DNA from: Allostreptomyces psammosilenae
GTDB lineage: Bacteria > Actinomycetota > Actinomycetes > Streptomycetales > Streptomycetaceae
Length of the DNA stretch: 64,000 nt
Assembly: GCF_013407765.1 (NCBI RefSeq)
Contig: NZ_JACBZD010000002.1
Location: 382,001-446,000 of the forward strand
Direction of reading: 5' to 3'
Below, piece by piece: positions 8,472-17,053 of the stretch. The notes under the pieces are model-generated. The model made no database searches. It saw only the letters and a list, made by a program, of their open reading frames with translations, and was not told the origin of the DNA. The first letter of the stretch is position 1. Each line of letters starts with the position of its first letter. The position numbers were made by a program, and so were the translations under genes.

Positions 8472-10589
8472 GGTCTGGATGATGCCCTGGTTGAGGATCA
8501 TCGACTGGTGGTTGCGGAAGTCCGAGGTGTCCACCCCGTGATCCTCCAGGAAGTCCAACAGGGCGGCGAGGACGTGCCCCTCCACGATCTTGAGGTGCTT
8601 GTTCGCGTCGAGCTTCTGGAAGTGGTCGTGGTAGCTGCCGTCGGCGATCGCCTCACGCAGGCTGACCGGCGCGCCGAAGTCGAACGCGAGGTCACGCTCG
8701 GACGCCCGGCGCAGTTCCCTGTGCAGGCGCGCGCGACGCAGGCCCGGCAGGGCGTGCCGCAGTACCCGGAACGGCGCGAGCACGGTGGCGGGAAGGAGGT
8801 ACGCGGCGGCGGCGACCGCCGTGGCGGTGACCCGTTCCATGAGCGGCAGGTACGCCAGGTTGTCCAGGGCGTGGTATTCGCGCCGGACGGGGGCGAGCAC
8901 GCTGCGGTCGCAGTGGATGTAGAGGGTGCGGCCGTCCGTGGACAGGTGCAGGAAGGTGCTGGCCACGAGTTCCCCGGCCCAGGAGGGGACGTGCGCGCAC
9001 AGGTGGTGGCGGACCGCGCCGCGCGGGTCGGCGATCACCTCTGCCAGTTCCTCGGGGGCCAGCGGGGTGGCGGGCCCGCCGTCATGCCCGCGCAGCCGGT
9101 GGTCGGTGGACAGCGCGGTGCCGCTGACGAACACCCGGTCGCGCAGGACCAGGCCGTCCAGTCGTTCCCCGAGCGGCACGGCGTCCGCCGGTGCGTCCTC
9201 GGCGGCGGCCCGCAGCCGGTCCCGGACGTGTGCGACCACGTCGGCGACCTGGAAGGGGGTGGGCGCGGGCGCCGGTTGCCCCGTGTCGCCCCGGGGACGC
9301 GCCGTCTCCGTGGTGATTCCCCCCGCCACGTCCTGTGGCCGTGCCGGCAACAGCGGCACGGCGAAGGACCAGCCGCCGACGTCGTCACCGTGCCCGAGGA
9401 ACGGCCGGTACCCCTGGTAGGGCGACACGTTCCCGCGCTCCGCCTCGGCGATGGCGGCCAGCCGGTCCCGGAGCCAGCCGGGCAGCGCGGGGCGGGACAC
9501 GGGCAACTGGGAGCGCCGGAAGGCGTCCTGGCGCAGGTCGTTGGCGATCACCCGCTCCGCGGTCATCCGCTCGGCCAGCACCGCCCCGTAGCCGAGCAGC
9601 GCCAGCACGAGCGTGGTGGGCCAGGACCACAGCAGCAGCCCCACGGCCAGCAGCACCAGCAGTGTGACGTCGCGGGCCATGCGGCGCCGGCGCGCGGAGA
9701 CCGCGTGCTCCAGCACCGTCGGCAGGTGGAAGCCGACAGACGGGGCGACGGCGTGCAGGTCGTCGAGGAGGAGAGTGTCCACGATGTAGCCGAGAGGGCC
9801 CTCCCGCCGCTGCACCGCCATGCAGGCGTACCGGGTGGCCTCACTGGTCTCGGGGTGCTCGCCGCTGCGTTCGATCGAATCCGGAGGGCCTGCCGGGGGC
9901 CCGCCGGTGGCACCGAACGAGGACCGGCCGAACAGTGGCGCGGTGGCGCGCCGGGCGCCCTGGCGTCCGCCCGTGTGGCGCACCCCGGGCGAGGAGGCGC
10001 CCCAGCTCCCGCCGCCGCGCCGGGTGAGAACGGTGGTGACCGAGACCACCAGGCCCATGACCAGACCGAAGGCGAGGCCGCGGCCCAGGCCTTCCGCCGC
10101 GTAGGGCGCCAGTTCCTCGGCCACGTCCCCGCCCAGCCACGGCCGGTACTCGTACCAGAAGAGGTAACCGTCCAGGACCCCGGCGACCGCCCCCGCCGTC
10201 GTCAGCGCGCCCATCCGGCCGAGCACCGCGCCCAGGCGGCCCCGCTGCTCAGTGCCCTCCCGCCCCAGCAGCCCCAGCAGCGGCACGGCCAGGACGAAAA
10301 GCAGCACCTCCGGGCCGATCGAGCTGACCAGCGGCAGCCAGGACGGCACGGCGTCGGCCCTCTCGGCCGGTGTGTACCGCAGGTCGGCGAAGCCGAGCAC
10401 CCACCACGACCACCACGCCGCCTCGCTCTCCGTCGTGAGGGATCGCAGCCAGGTCGCCGTCCGGAAATTGCCCAGCAGCAGGATCGCGATCAGCAGGGTG
10501 CCCTGCCCCTGACCGAGGAGGCCCAGTCCGCGGACGGCCACGCGGGCGGATAACCGTATCCGTGGCCGTGGAACGAGTCCCGTCACCAT
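8355..10589 (-). CDS. polytopic membrane protein with C-terminal amyloid-like motif
   Basis: About 744 residues from ATG 10589 (GTG 10595 is possible; the frame stays open further upstream but without membrane-protein character). Hydrophobic segments near residues 21-42, 84-109, 121-145, 166-188, about 305-340 and about 600 suggest a multi-pass membrane protein. A large soluble region lies between the last two, with low-complexity Gly/Ser/Pro linkers. The C-terminal 100 residues are soluble (SLREAIADGSYHDHFQKLD, HVLAALLDFLEDHGVDTSDF), followed by NQGIIQTGGVSNIGNQAVG near 702-718. No known catalytic domain is recognised. It heads a two-gene operon and is divergent from the winged-helix/TPR gene at 10754. 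Confidence 0.7.
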   Translation of the reverse strand: MVTGLVPRPRIRLSARVAVRGLGLLGQGQGTLLIAILLLGNFRTATWLRSLTTESEAAWWSWWVLGFADLRYTPAERADAVPSWLPLVSSIGPEVLLFVLAVPLLGLLGREGTEQRGRLGAVLGRMGALTTAGAVAGVLDGYLFWYEYRPWLGGDVAEELAPYAAEGLGRGLAFGLVMGLVVSVTTVLTRRGGGSWGASSPGVRHTGGRQGARRATAPLFGRSSFGATGGPPAGPPDSIERSGEHPETSEATRYACMAVQRREGPLGYIVDTLLLDDLHAVAPSVGFHLPTVLEHAVSARRRRMARDVTLLVLLAVGLLLWSWPTTLVLALLGYGAVLAERMTAERVIANDLRQDAFRRSQLPVSRPALPGWLRDRLAAIAEAERGNVSPYQGYRPFLGHGDDVGGWSFAVPLLPARPQDVAGGITTETARPRGDTGQPAPAPTPFQVADVVAHVRDRLRAAAEDAPADAVPLGERLDGLVLRDRVFVSGTALSTDHRLRGHDGGPATPLAPEELAEVIADPRGAVRHHLCAHVPSWAGELVASTFLHLSTDGRTLYIHCDRSVLAPVRREYHALDNLAYLPLMERVTATAVAAAAYLLPATVLAPFRVLRHALPGLRRARLHRELRRASERDLAFDFGAPVSLREAIADGSYHDHFQKLDANKHLKIVEGHVLAALLDFLEDHGVDTSDFRNHQSMILNQGIIQTGGVSNIGNQAVGQGASVLNAGDPGAAGGAATSRRGGPS

Positions 10590-10753
10590 GCGCACACCAT
10601 AGGAGCCAGTGTGTCGCCGCGTGGCGGAAACGGGAATCCCGCGCGGCGGGCTGTCGTCCGCCGCGCGGGCGCGCGCGGGGGAACCGTGGGCGGGAACGGT
10701 TGCGCGGCGGTGGACGGGGCATGCGTTGGCTCTGCGCACCACCGACGGAGGCG

Positions 10754-12061
10754 ATGACGGTGCAGGACTGCGACGGCGACGCCGCTGCCGCGGCGGGCGG
10801 GCTGGCGGAGGGGGCGGCGGACTCCTACCGCGCGCTCCCCCCGGAGGCGGCGCGGCTGTACCGGCTGCTCGGCCTGCACCCCGGGCCGGACTTCGGCGTC
10901 GGCGTGGCCGCGGCGGCGGCCGAGTTGCCGCCGGCCGAGGCCGCCGGGCTGCTCGAACGGCTCGCCGGCGGGCACCTGGTGGAGCGGGCCGGCCCGGACC
11001 GCTACCGCCTCCCCGACGCGGCGCGCGCCGACGCCCGGGCGCGGGTGCCGCGCGAGTGCGGCCCGGCGGAGCCGGCCGCCGCGGTGCACCGGATGGCGCG
11101 CTGGTACCTGGAGACGGCGGCCGCCGCCGACATGGTGCTGATGCCGGACCGGTGGCGGCTGGGCCCGGTCTACGACCGGCTGCGCTCCCGGGCCGGCGCC
11201 GCCGACGGGTCGCCCGAGGCGGCACTGGGCGTCCTCGAGGCCGAACGCGCCAACCTCCGGGCCATCGTGCGGGCGGCCGAGGAGTACGGCTTCGACGAGC
11301 TGGTGTGGCAGCTGTGCGAGGCGCTGTGGGGGCTGTACTTCCGGCACGGCCACCACGACGACTGGCTGGACACCCACCGGCGCGGCGTCGCGGCGGCGGA
11401 ACGCTGCGCCGACCTGCGCGCCGAGGGCCGGATGCGCTGCCAGCTCGGTTTCGCCCTGCTGGCCCTTGAGCGGTGGGAGGAGGCCGAGGAGCAGTTCACC
11501 GGCGCCGAGCGCGCCGACGGCTCCGCCGGGCACCGGCGCGGGGAGGCGACGGCGCTGGAGTTCCTCGGCCTGCTGCGGATGCGGCAGTCCCGCTGGGCCG
11601 ACGCGCTGATGGTGCTGGAGCAGGCCCGCGAGCTGGCCGCGGAGCTGGGCGACCCGCGCGCACTCGCCCTGCTGGAACACCACATCGGGCGGGCGCTGGG
11701 CGGCGAGGGCCGTTACGCGGACGCCGAACGCCAGCTCACCCGGGCCCGGGAACTGATGGCGCGGCTGCCCGACCCCTACAACGAGGCGCGGGTGATGACC
11801 AGCCTGGCGGAGGTCCTGCTGGCCGAGGGGCGCGCCACCGAGGCCGCGGGAGTGCTGGCCACCGTCGCGGAGGTGATGGAGCGGGAGCAGGCGGCCGGGC
11901 AGTCCGCGGCCGTCGCCGAACTGCGCTCCCGGGTGGCCGAGCGGCTCGGTGACCGGGACGGGGCGCTGCGCCACGCCCGGCGGGCACTGGACGGGTACCG
12001 GACGCTCGGCACGCCCCGGGCGGAGCGGCTGCGGGAGCGGGTCCGCGAGTTGGAGGGATGA
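10754..12061 (+). CDS. winged-helix/TPR protein, AfsR-like but without the NTPase
   Basis: From ATG 10754 the protein has 435 residues; ATG 10721 would add 11. The N-terminus (SYRALPPEAARLYRLLGLHP, then LLERLAGGHLVERAGPDRYR) matches the winged helix that follows the NB-ARC domain in AfsR/STAND proteins. It is followed by about six tetratricopeptide-like helical pairs (for example RWEEAEEQFTGAERADGS, GRYADAERQLTRARELMARL). The P-loop NTPase that normally precedes this winged helix is absent, both in the protein and in the DNA upstream. It probably works as a protein-interaction or regulatory partner. It is divergent from the membrane/amyloid-motif operon, with about 130-165 bases between starts. 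Confidence 0.75.
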   Translation: MTVQDCDGDAAAAAGGLAEGAADSYRALPPEAARLYRLLGLHPGPDFGVGVAAAAAELPPAEAAGLLERLAGGHLVERAGPDRYRLPDAARADARARVPRECGPAEPAAAVHRMARWYLETAAAADMVLMPDRWRLGPVYDRLRSRAGAADGSPEAALGVLEAERANLRAIVRAAEEYGFDELVWQLCEALWGLYFRHGHHDDWLDTHRRGVAAAERCADLRAEGRMRCQLGFALLALERWEEAEEQFTGAERADGSAGHRRGEATALEFLGLLRMRQSRWADALMVLEQARELAAELGDPRALALLEHHIGRALGGEGRYADAERQLTRARELMARLPDPYNEARVMTSLAEVLLAEGRATEAAGVLATVAEVMEREQAAGQSAAVAELRSRVAERLGDRDGALRHARRALDGYRTLGTPRAERLRERVRELEG

Positions 12062-12097
12062 GCCGTCGAACGGGAGGGATGAGCCGTCCAGGGCGGC

Positions 12098-12161
12098 CGC
12101 GGCCCCGACCAGACGGGAACGGCGGGAAGTCCGGCGGGGCCGGATCCCGGTCGGGGCCGCG
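12098..12161. terminator. long stem-loop between convergent genes
   Basis: CGCGGCCCCGACC (12098-12110) pairs perfectly with GGTCGGGGCCGCG (12149-12161) across a 38-base loop. It lies between the TPR gene and the convergent ABC permease gene and could terminate both. The long loop lowers confidence. Confidence 0.45.
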
Positions 12162-12178
12162 GCGCGGGGCCCTGGGGC

Positions 12179-13039
12179 TCACACGTCGCGGCGGTGCACC
12201 ACCAGCACGGCGACGACCACCGCGACGGCGGACCAGGCGCCGTACACCATCCACGCCTCGCCGATCGTCACCGGATACAGCTCCGGAAAGCGGGATGGCT
12301 GCGCGGGATTCTCCACCAGGGCCTCCCAGGCGTTGATCGGCATCGCGTTGCCGATCTCCTTGACCCAGCGGTACGTCTCGCCCCGGAACAGCTCCGGCAG
12401 CAGCAGGAGCGTCACGATCACGGAGACGACCGTGCCGGCCGCGTTCCGCACCACGGCCGCCAGGGCCATGCCGACCAGGGCGGACAGCGGGGCGAGCAGC
12501 GCCGAGCCGGCGACCGCCCGCAGCGCGCCGGGGGCACCGAACGGCAGGCCGATGTGCTGCTGGTCGTAGATCGCCTGGGTCACCCCGAACGAGGTCGCCG
12601 ACACCAGCGCGCCGAACACCAGCATCACCGCCGTCACCACGGCCAGCTTGGCCGCGACCACCGCGCGGCGGGCCGGGACAGCCACGAACGTGGTGCGGAT
12701 CAGCCCGCTGCCGTACTCGCCGGAGAGCGTGGCGGCGCCGACACTGCCGGCGACGATGACCAGGATCTGGAACGCCTGCGGGACGAAGGCGGCGTGCATC
12801 GGATCGATCGCGGAGCGCTGCAACTCGACGTCGACGGCGCGCGCGATCAGGTCCACGTTGGAACGGGCCGAGTTGGCCGTGATCCCCAGCACGACCAGCG
12901 CGCCCACCAGCAGGAGCAGGTAGGTCGACGGCAGCGACCACAGCTTGATCCACTCGGCGGCGAGGAGGTCACCGAACCTGGCCCGGACCGCCTCCCGCGG
13001 CCGGGCGGCCGAACCCAGCCGCGCGGTCGACGCGCTCAC
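12179..13039 (-). CDS. ABC-2 type transporter permease
   Basis: 286 residues from GTG 13039, which overlaps the stop of the ATPase gene (GTGA). Six hydrophobic segments are visible, including LPSTYLLLLVGALVVLGI, FQILVIVAGSVGAATLSGEY, LAVVTAVMLVFGALVSATS, ALVGMALAAVVRN and WSAVAVVVAVLVV. The GEYGSGLIRTTFVAVPARR loop is characteristic of ABC-2 permeases of small Streptomyces exporters. With the ATPase at 13036-13947 it should form a heteromeric exporter. The substrate is unknown; the divergent two-component system suggests an envelope-active or antibiotic compound. Confidence 0.85.
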   Translation of the reverse strand: MSASTARLGSAARPREAVRARFGDLLAAEWIKLWSLPSTYLLLLVGALVVLGITANSARSNVDLIARAVDVELQRSAIDPMHAAFVPQAFQILVIVAGSVGAATLSGEYGSGLIRTTFVAVPARRAVVAAKLAVVTAVMLVFGALVSATSFGVTQAIYDQQHIGLPFGAPGALRAVAGSALLAPLSALVGMALAAVVRNAAGTVVSVIVTLLLLPELFRGETYRWVKEIGNAMPINAWEALVENPAQPSRFPELYPVTIGEAWMVYGAWSAVAVVVAVLVVHRRDV

Positions 13040-13947
13040 CTGGACTCCCCCGCCTGGTACTGGGCACTGTCGGCGGTCAGTTCCATGAACGCCTCCTCCA
13101 ACGAGGACCTCCGGGTCACCAGTTCCTCCAGGGCGACGTCGTGCCGCCGGGCCAGTTCGCCGATCCGGCGGGCGTCGACGCCGGTCACCGTGCAGCCGTC
13201 GTCCCCCTCGGTGGTCACCGAGGCGCCCTCCGCGGCCAGCGCGGCCACCAGCGTGGTGATGTCCGGCGTGCGCACCGACACGCTCCGCCGGGTGCCGCGC
13301 GTCGCGAACTCGGTCAGCGACTCGGCGGCGATCAGTTCGCCCCGGCCGATGACCACCAACTGGTCGGCGGTGTGCTCCATCTCGCTCATCAGGTGGCTGG
13401 AGACGAACACCGTGCGCCCCTCGGCGGCCAGCCGGTGGAAGAGCCCGCGGACCCACTTGACGCCCTCCGGGTCCAGACCGTTGAGCGGCTCGTCGAACAG
13501 CAGCACCGGAGGATCGCCGAGCAGCGCCGCGGCGATGCCGAGCCGCTGCCGCATGCCGAGGGAGAACGTGCCGACGCGCCGCCGCGCCACCTCGGCCAGC
13601 CCCACCTCCTCCAGCACCTCGGCCACCCGCCGGCGCGGGATGCCGTTGCCGCGCGCCAGGGCGTGCAGATGCGCCGTCGCGCTCCGCCCACGGTGCACGT
13701 CGCCGGCGTCCAGCAGCGCGCCGACCTGGCGCAGCCCGCGCGGCAGCTCGCGGAACGGGCGGCCGTCGATGCTGACGGTGCCGCTCGTGGGAGTGTTGAG
13801 GCCGAGGAGCATCCGCAGCGTGGTCGTCTTCCCGGCGCCGTTGGGGCCGAGGAACCCGGTGACCAGGCCGGGGGAGACCGTGAAGCTCAGTCCGTTCACG
13901 GCGGTGACCCGGCCGTACCGTTTGGTCAGTTCGTTCACTTCGATCAC
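13036..13947 (-). CDS. ABC transporter ATP-binding protein
   Basis: 303 residues. Walker A is GPNGAGKTTTLRML (about residues 34-47), the signature is SLGMRQRLGIAAALL (LSGGQ replaced by FSLGM), Walker B is PVLLFDEPLNGLDP and the H-loop is VSSHLMSEM. The C-terminal 90 residues match the extra domain of bacitracin/lantibiotic-type exporter ATPases. It is the first gene of the ATPase/permease operon and divergent from the sensor kinase gene, with 133 bases between them. A palindrome at 14022-14041 lies in that gap. Confidence 0.9.
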   Translation of the reverse strand: MIEVNELTKRYGRVTAVNGLSFTVSPGLVTGFLGPNGAGKTTTLRMLLGLNTPTSGTVSIDGRPFRELPRGLRQVGALLDAGDVHRGRSATAHLHALARGNGIPRRRVAEVLEEVGLAEVARRRVGTFSLGMRQRLGIAAALLGDPPVLLFDEPLNGLDPEGVKWVRGLFHRLAAEGRTVFVSSHLMSEMEHTADQLVVIGRGELIAAESLTEFATRGTRRSVSVRTPDITTLVAALAAEGASVTTEGDDGCTVTGVDARRIGELARRHDVALEELVTRRSSLEEAFMELTADSAQYQAGESR

Positions 13948-14021
13948 CCGGCCAACGGTGCCCGGGCGACCACCCGCCGCACATCGGACCGCCGTTCACA
14001 CCTGCCCCCGCCCCCGGTGGC

Positions 14022-14041
14022 CCGTGGGTGTAGGTCCACGG
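14022..14041. promoter_or_regulatory. 20-bp palindrome in the ABC/two-component divergent region
   Basis: CCGTGG (14022-14027), 8-base spacer, CCACGG (14036-14041). It lies between the divergent starts 13947 and 14081 and is a candidate binding site for the LuxR-type response regulator encoded downstream. A TACGAT box at 14069-14074 lies seven bases before ATG 14081, suggesting a leaderless kinase transcript. Confidence 0.5.
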
Positions 14042-14080
14042 TCCAATGTGCGGTCGGGGCCCGCGCCCTACGATCGCGGA

Positions 14081-15445
14081 ATGGACGCCACGTCGCCGCC
14101 TCCACCGCCCGCACCGTCTGCACCGGCTCCGCTGCCTGCACCGCATCAGCCGCTGCTCAAGCGGCTGCCGTTCGGCACGTGGACGGCCCTGGCCTGGTGC
14201 GCGGCGCTGGTGTACGCGGCCGTCGGCGGCGTCCGGCTGCCGGGCGAGGCCGACTACCACCGTCCGGGCGGGTCCGTCTTCACCCTCGGGGCCGGCCACT
14301 GGGCGCTGTTGGCGGTCGCCGCGGCCACCACGCTCGCCGGCAGCGTCCTGCTGCGCCGCCGACCGCTGACCGCCCTGGGCCTGCTGCTGGCCGGCTCCAC
14401 GTGCACCGCGATGGCCCTGACCTCCACGGAGATCACCTTCACGCAGTTCATGGCGGCCGAGGTGGCACTGGCCCACATCGCGGCCACCCGGCCGCGCCGG
14501 AGCTCGGTCGTCGCCGCGGTGATGGCGCTGGGCGTGCTGTTCGGCTACGCCGTCGCGCGGCTGATGCTGGGCTTCTTCATCGGCACCTCCACCGAGCTGG
14601 CCGTCGCCCTGACCACCGTCATCGCCTGGCTGGTCGGCGACTCCATCCGGCTGGGCCGCGAGCAGGCCCTTACCGCGCACTCCCAGGCGGTCACCGCCGA
14701 ACGGCTGCGGATCGCCCGGGAACTGCACGACATGGTGGCGCACAGCATCGGCATCATCGCCATCCAGGCCGGAGCGGCGCGCATGGTCATCGACACCCAG
14801 CCGACCCGGGCGCGGGACGCGCTGGGGGCCATCGAGAACGCCAGCCGGGAGACGCTGTCCGGGCTGCGCCGGATGCTCGGCGCCCTCCGTCAGGCCGAGG
14901 GGGCGTCCGGTCGGGGTGGGGCTGCGACGGCGCCGGGCCTGGCGGACGTCGACCGGCTGGCCGCCGCCACGACGGCCGCCGGCGTGCACGTGGAGGTGCG
15001 CTGGCGTGGGGAGCGGCGACCGCTTCCGGCCGAGATCGACCTGTCCGCGTTCCGGATCATCCAGGAGGCGGTGACCAACGTGGTGCGGCACGCCGGGGCC
15101 CGTCGGTGCAGGGTGACCGTCGACCAGCGGGATGGGGAGCTGGCGATCGAGGTGGTGGACTCCGGGCGGGGCGTGCACGGGAGGGGAGCGACCGCCGGCG
15201 CCGGATACGGCATCGTCGGGATGCGCGAGCGGGTCGCCCTGCTGCACGGCGACTTCACCGCCGGGCCACGCGCGGAGGGCGGCTTCCGCGTGGCCGCCCG
15301 GCTGCCGGTGTCGGAGCCGGTGGTGGTGACGGAGCCGGTGGGGGTGACGGCGTTGGCGGGGGTGTCGGTTGTGTCTGCTGTGTCTGCTGTGTCGGCGGAG
15401 GTGCCGGTGGGCGCGGGGGACGGCTCGTCGGTGAGGGTTCGATGA
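14081..15445 (+). CDS. NarL-family sensor histidine kinase
   Basis: 454 residues. A Pro/Ala-rich N-terminal cytoplasmic tail is followed by about five hydrophobic segments (roughly residues 27-190) forming a membrane sensor without a large extracellular domain. The HisKA_3 dimerisation box is RIARELHDMVAHSIGIIAIQ with the phospho-accepting histidine in ELHD. The HATPase domain shows IIQEAVTNVVRHA, VDSGRG and GYGIVGMRERVALL. A C-terminal low-complexity tail is rich in Val/Ser repeats encoded by short tandem repeats. Its TGA overlaps the ATG of the response regulator (ATGA). It probably senses envelope stress or the exporter substrate. Confidence 0.9.
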   Translation: MDATSPPPPPAPSAPAPLPAPHQPLLKRLPFGTWTALAWCAALVYAAVGGVRLPGEADYHRPGGSVFTLGAGHWALLAVAAATTLAGSVLLRRRPLTALGLLLAGSTCTAMALTSTEITFTQFMAAEVALAHIAATRPRRSSVVAAVMALGVLFGYAVARLMLGFFIGTSTELAVALTTVIAWLVGDSIRLGREQALTAHSQAVTAERLRIARELHDMVAHSIGIIAIQAGAARMVIDTQPTRARDALGAIENASRETLSGLRRMLGALRQAEGASGRGGAATAPGLADVDRLAAATTAAGVHVEVRWRGERRPLPAEIDLSAFRIIQEAVTNVVRHAGARRCRVTVDQRDGELAIEVVDSGRGVHGRGATAGAGYGIVGMRERVALLHGDFTAGPRAEGGFRVAARLPVSEPVVVTEPVGVTALAGVSVVSAVSAVSAEVPVGAGDGSSVRVR

Positions 15446-16122
15446 CGGTCCGTGTGGTGCTCGCCGACGACCAGCCGCTGGTGCGCGCGGGCCTGAGCAT
15501 GGTGATCGCCGACGCCGCCGACCTGTGTGTGGTCGGCGAGGCGGGAACCGGGGCGGAGGCGGTCCAACTGGTGCGGGACCTGCGGCCGGACGTCGTGGTG
15601 ATGGACATCCGGATGCCCGGCATGGACGGCATCGAGGCCACCCGGATCATCACCGCCGGGCCGGTGACCGCGCGCGTGGTGGTGCTGACCACGTTCGACG
15701 ACGATGACTACGTCTACGGGGCGTTGCGGGCCGGGGCCTCCGGCTTCCTGGTCAAGGACATGGCGCTGGCGGACATCCTCACGGCGATCCGGGTGGTCGC
15801 CGCCGGGGACGGGCTGATCGCGCCGAGCGTCACCCGCCGCCTGATCGAGGAGTTCGCCGGGCGCCCCGAGCGGCCGCCCACGCCGCGCCACCGACCGGTG
15901 GAGGGCATCACGGAGCGTGAGCGCGAGGTGCTGACCTGTGTGGGCAGCGGGCTGTCGAACGCCGAGATCGCGGCACGGCTGATGATCAGCGTGGCCACCG
16001 TGAAGGCGTACGTGACCCGGCTGCTGGCCAAGTTGGACGCCCGCGACCGGGTCCACCTGGTCATCATCGCCTACGAGATGGGCCTGGTCTCGCCGCACGG
16101 CAACGACCGGGCGGGGCGCTGA
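15442..16122 (+). CDS. LuxR-type response regulator
   Basis: 226 residues. The receiver domain has the acidic pair DDQ, the phosphorylated aspartate in VVVMDIRMPGMDG (about residue 54) and a lysine in FLVKDMA. The C-terminal GerE helix-turn-helix is ITEREREVLTCVGSGLSNAE, IAARLMISVATVKAYVTRL. It is translationally coupled to the kinase by ATGA overlap. It likely controls the divergent ABC exporter. Confidence 0.92.
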   Translation: MTVRVVLADDQPLVRAGLSMVIADAADLCVVGEAGTGAEAVQLVRDLRPDVVVMDIRMPGMDGIEATRIITAGPVTARVVVLTTFDDDDYVYGALRAGASGFLVKDMALADILTAIRVVAAGDGLIAPSVTRRLIEEFAGRPERPPTPRHRPVEGITEREREVLTCVGSGLSNAEIAARLMISVATVKAYVTRLLAKLDARDRVHLVIIAYEMGLVSPHGNDRAGR

Positions 16123-16179
16123 TCGAGGGCTGGTGGCGCCGTGGTTTGCACGGTGGGGGCGGCGGTGCCTGTGCGGGTC

Positions 16180-16318
16180 GCCATGGCACGGTCAGGAGTT
16201 ATCCACAGGCGGGGAGTTGGGGGGTGCGCTGAGTGATCGCAACATGGGATCCTGAAATCGGGGGTCCCCCCAGGCCGATGGCATTTTTGGGCGCGCAATC
16301 GTGGCATGTTCCCGGCGA
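16180..16318 (+). repeat. dispersed intergenic element, copy A
   Basis: 139 bp matching copy B (16620-16758) in order and spacing. It starts CCATGGCACGGTCAGGAG, then TTATCCACAGG, GCGCTGAGTGATC, GGGATCCTGAAATCGGGGG followed by TCCCCCC, and TCGTGGCATGT with GGCGA. GGGGG-T-CCCCC can fold or act as a palindrome. TTATCCACA is a consensus DnaA box. Related copies occur at 21859-21979 (inverted) and 58645-58765. Confidence 0.8.
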
Positions 16319-16369
16319 GCATCAGGGGCCGCGAGTGCCACGGAGCCGAAGAGCGCGAAGCCCACGAGC

Positions 16370-16610
16370 CCTCGAAGATCACGAACCTCACGAACTCCAC
16401 CAACCTCACGCGCCCGCGAACTTCCCGCGCTTGGGGACTCTTCCCGCACAGCGGACTTCCCGCGCTCGCGAACTTCACGCCCGTGAACTCCACGAGCCCC
16501 ACGAACTCCACAAGCCCGCGAACTCCATGAGCCCCCACGAACTCCATGAGCCCTCACGAACTCCATGAGCCCTCACGAACTCCATGAGCCCCACGAACCC
16601 ACGATGGCGG
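16370..16610 (+). repeat. degenerate tandem repeat of CACGAACTCCATGAGCCC
   Basis: Roughly 18-19 bp units with increasing regularity towards the right: about four near-identical units of CACGAACTCCATGAGCCC between about 16536 and 16600, and diverged units (ACGAACCTCACGAACTCC, GCGAACTTC) to the left. It lies between element copies A and B. No gene is supported here: frames through it show only repeat-derived peptides. Confidence 0.7.
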
Positions 16611-16619
16611 TCCGAATTT

Positions 16620-16758
16620 GCCATGGCGCGGTCAGGAGTTATCCACAGGACGGAAGTTGGGGGCTGCGCTGAGTGATCACAGCGTGGGATCCTGAAATCG
16701 GGGGTCCCCCCAGGCCAATGGCATTCCTGGGCGAGGAATCGTGGCATGTCCGTGGCGA
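16620..16758 (+). repeat. dispersed intergenic element, copy B
   Basis: 139 bp, the closest relative of copy A 440 bp upstream and in the same orientation. It shares CCATGGC-CGGTCAGGAG, TTATCCACAGG, GCGCTGAGTGATC, the GGGGGTCCCCCC palindrome and the GTGGCATGT end. Spaced copies of the same element around a minisatellite suggest duplication of a unit. Confidence 0.8.
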
Positions 16759-16779
16759 ACCGCGGGGACCGCCACACAA

Positions 16780-17053
16780 GCGCGGCGAGCACCACAATCA
16801 CCCTGGGTCCCAGGGCGCCTCACGAGCGCGGCGAGCACCACAATCACCCTGGGTCCCAGGGTGCCTCACGAGCGCGGCGAGCACCACAATCACCCTGGGT
16901 CCCAGGGTGCCTCACGAGCGCGGCGAGCACCACACCACCCTGGGTCCCAGGGTGCCTCACGAGCGCGGCGAGCACCACACCACCCTGGGCCCCAGAGCGC
17001 CTCACGAGCGCAGCGAGTGCCCATAACCGCATTGAGCCTCAGGACACCACAAG
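16780..17053 (+). repeat. 46-bp tandem array with an internal palindrome
   Basis: Units start at 16780, 16826, 16872 (46 bp each), 16918 and 16963 (45 bp), then a diverged sixth from 17008. Each unit begins GCGCGGCGAGCACCACA and contains ACCCTGGGTCCCAGGGT, a 17-bp perfect inverted repeat (one unit variant GGGCCCCAGAG). The unit length is not a multiple of three, so the array is not a coding repeat. There are no intervening unique spacers, so it is not a CRISPR. From 17054 to 17211 the sequence continues as AC-rich decayed repeats without a gene. Confidence 0.85.

Noticed and set aside
8508-10553. Plus-strand ORF of 681 codons opposite the membrane protein
   Set aside because: Shadow of the minus-strand gene; Gly/Arg/Gln-rich without domains.
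16196-16210. TTATCCACA as part of a replication origin
   Set aside because: Occurs once per copy of a dispersed repeat, without dnaA/dnaN genes or clustered boxes.
16780-17053. CRISPR array
   Set aside because: Units are contiguous with no unique spacers and no cas genes are present.
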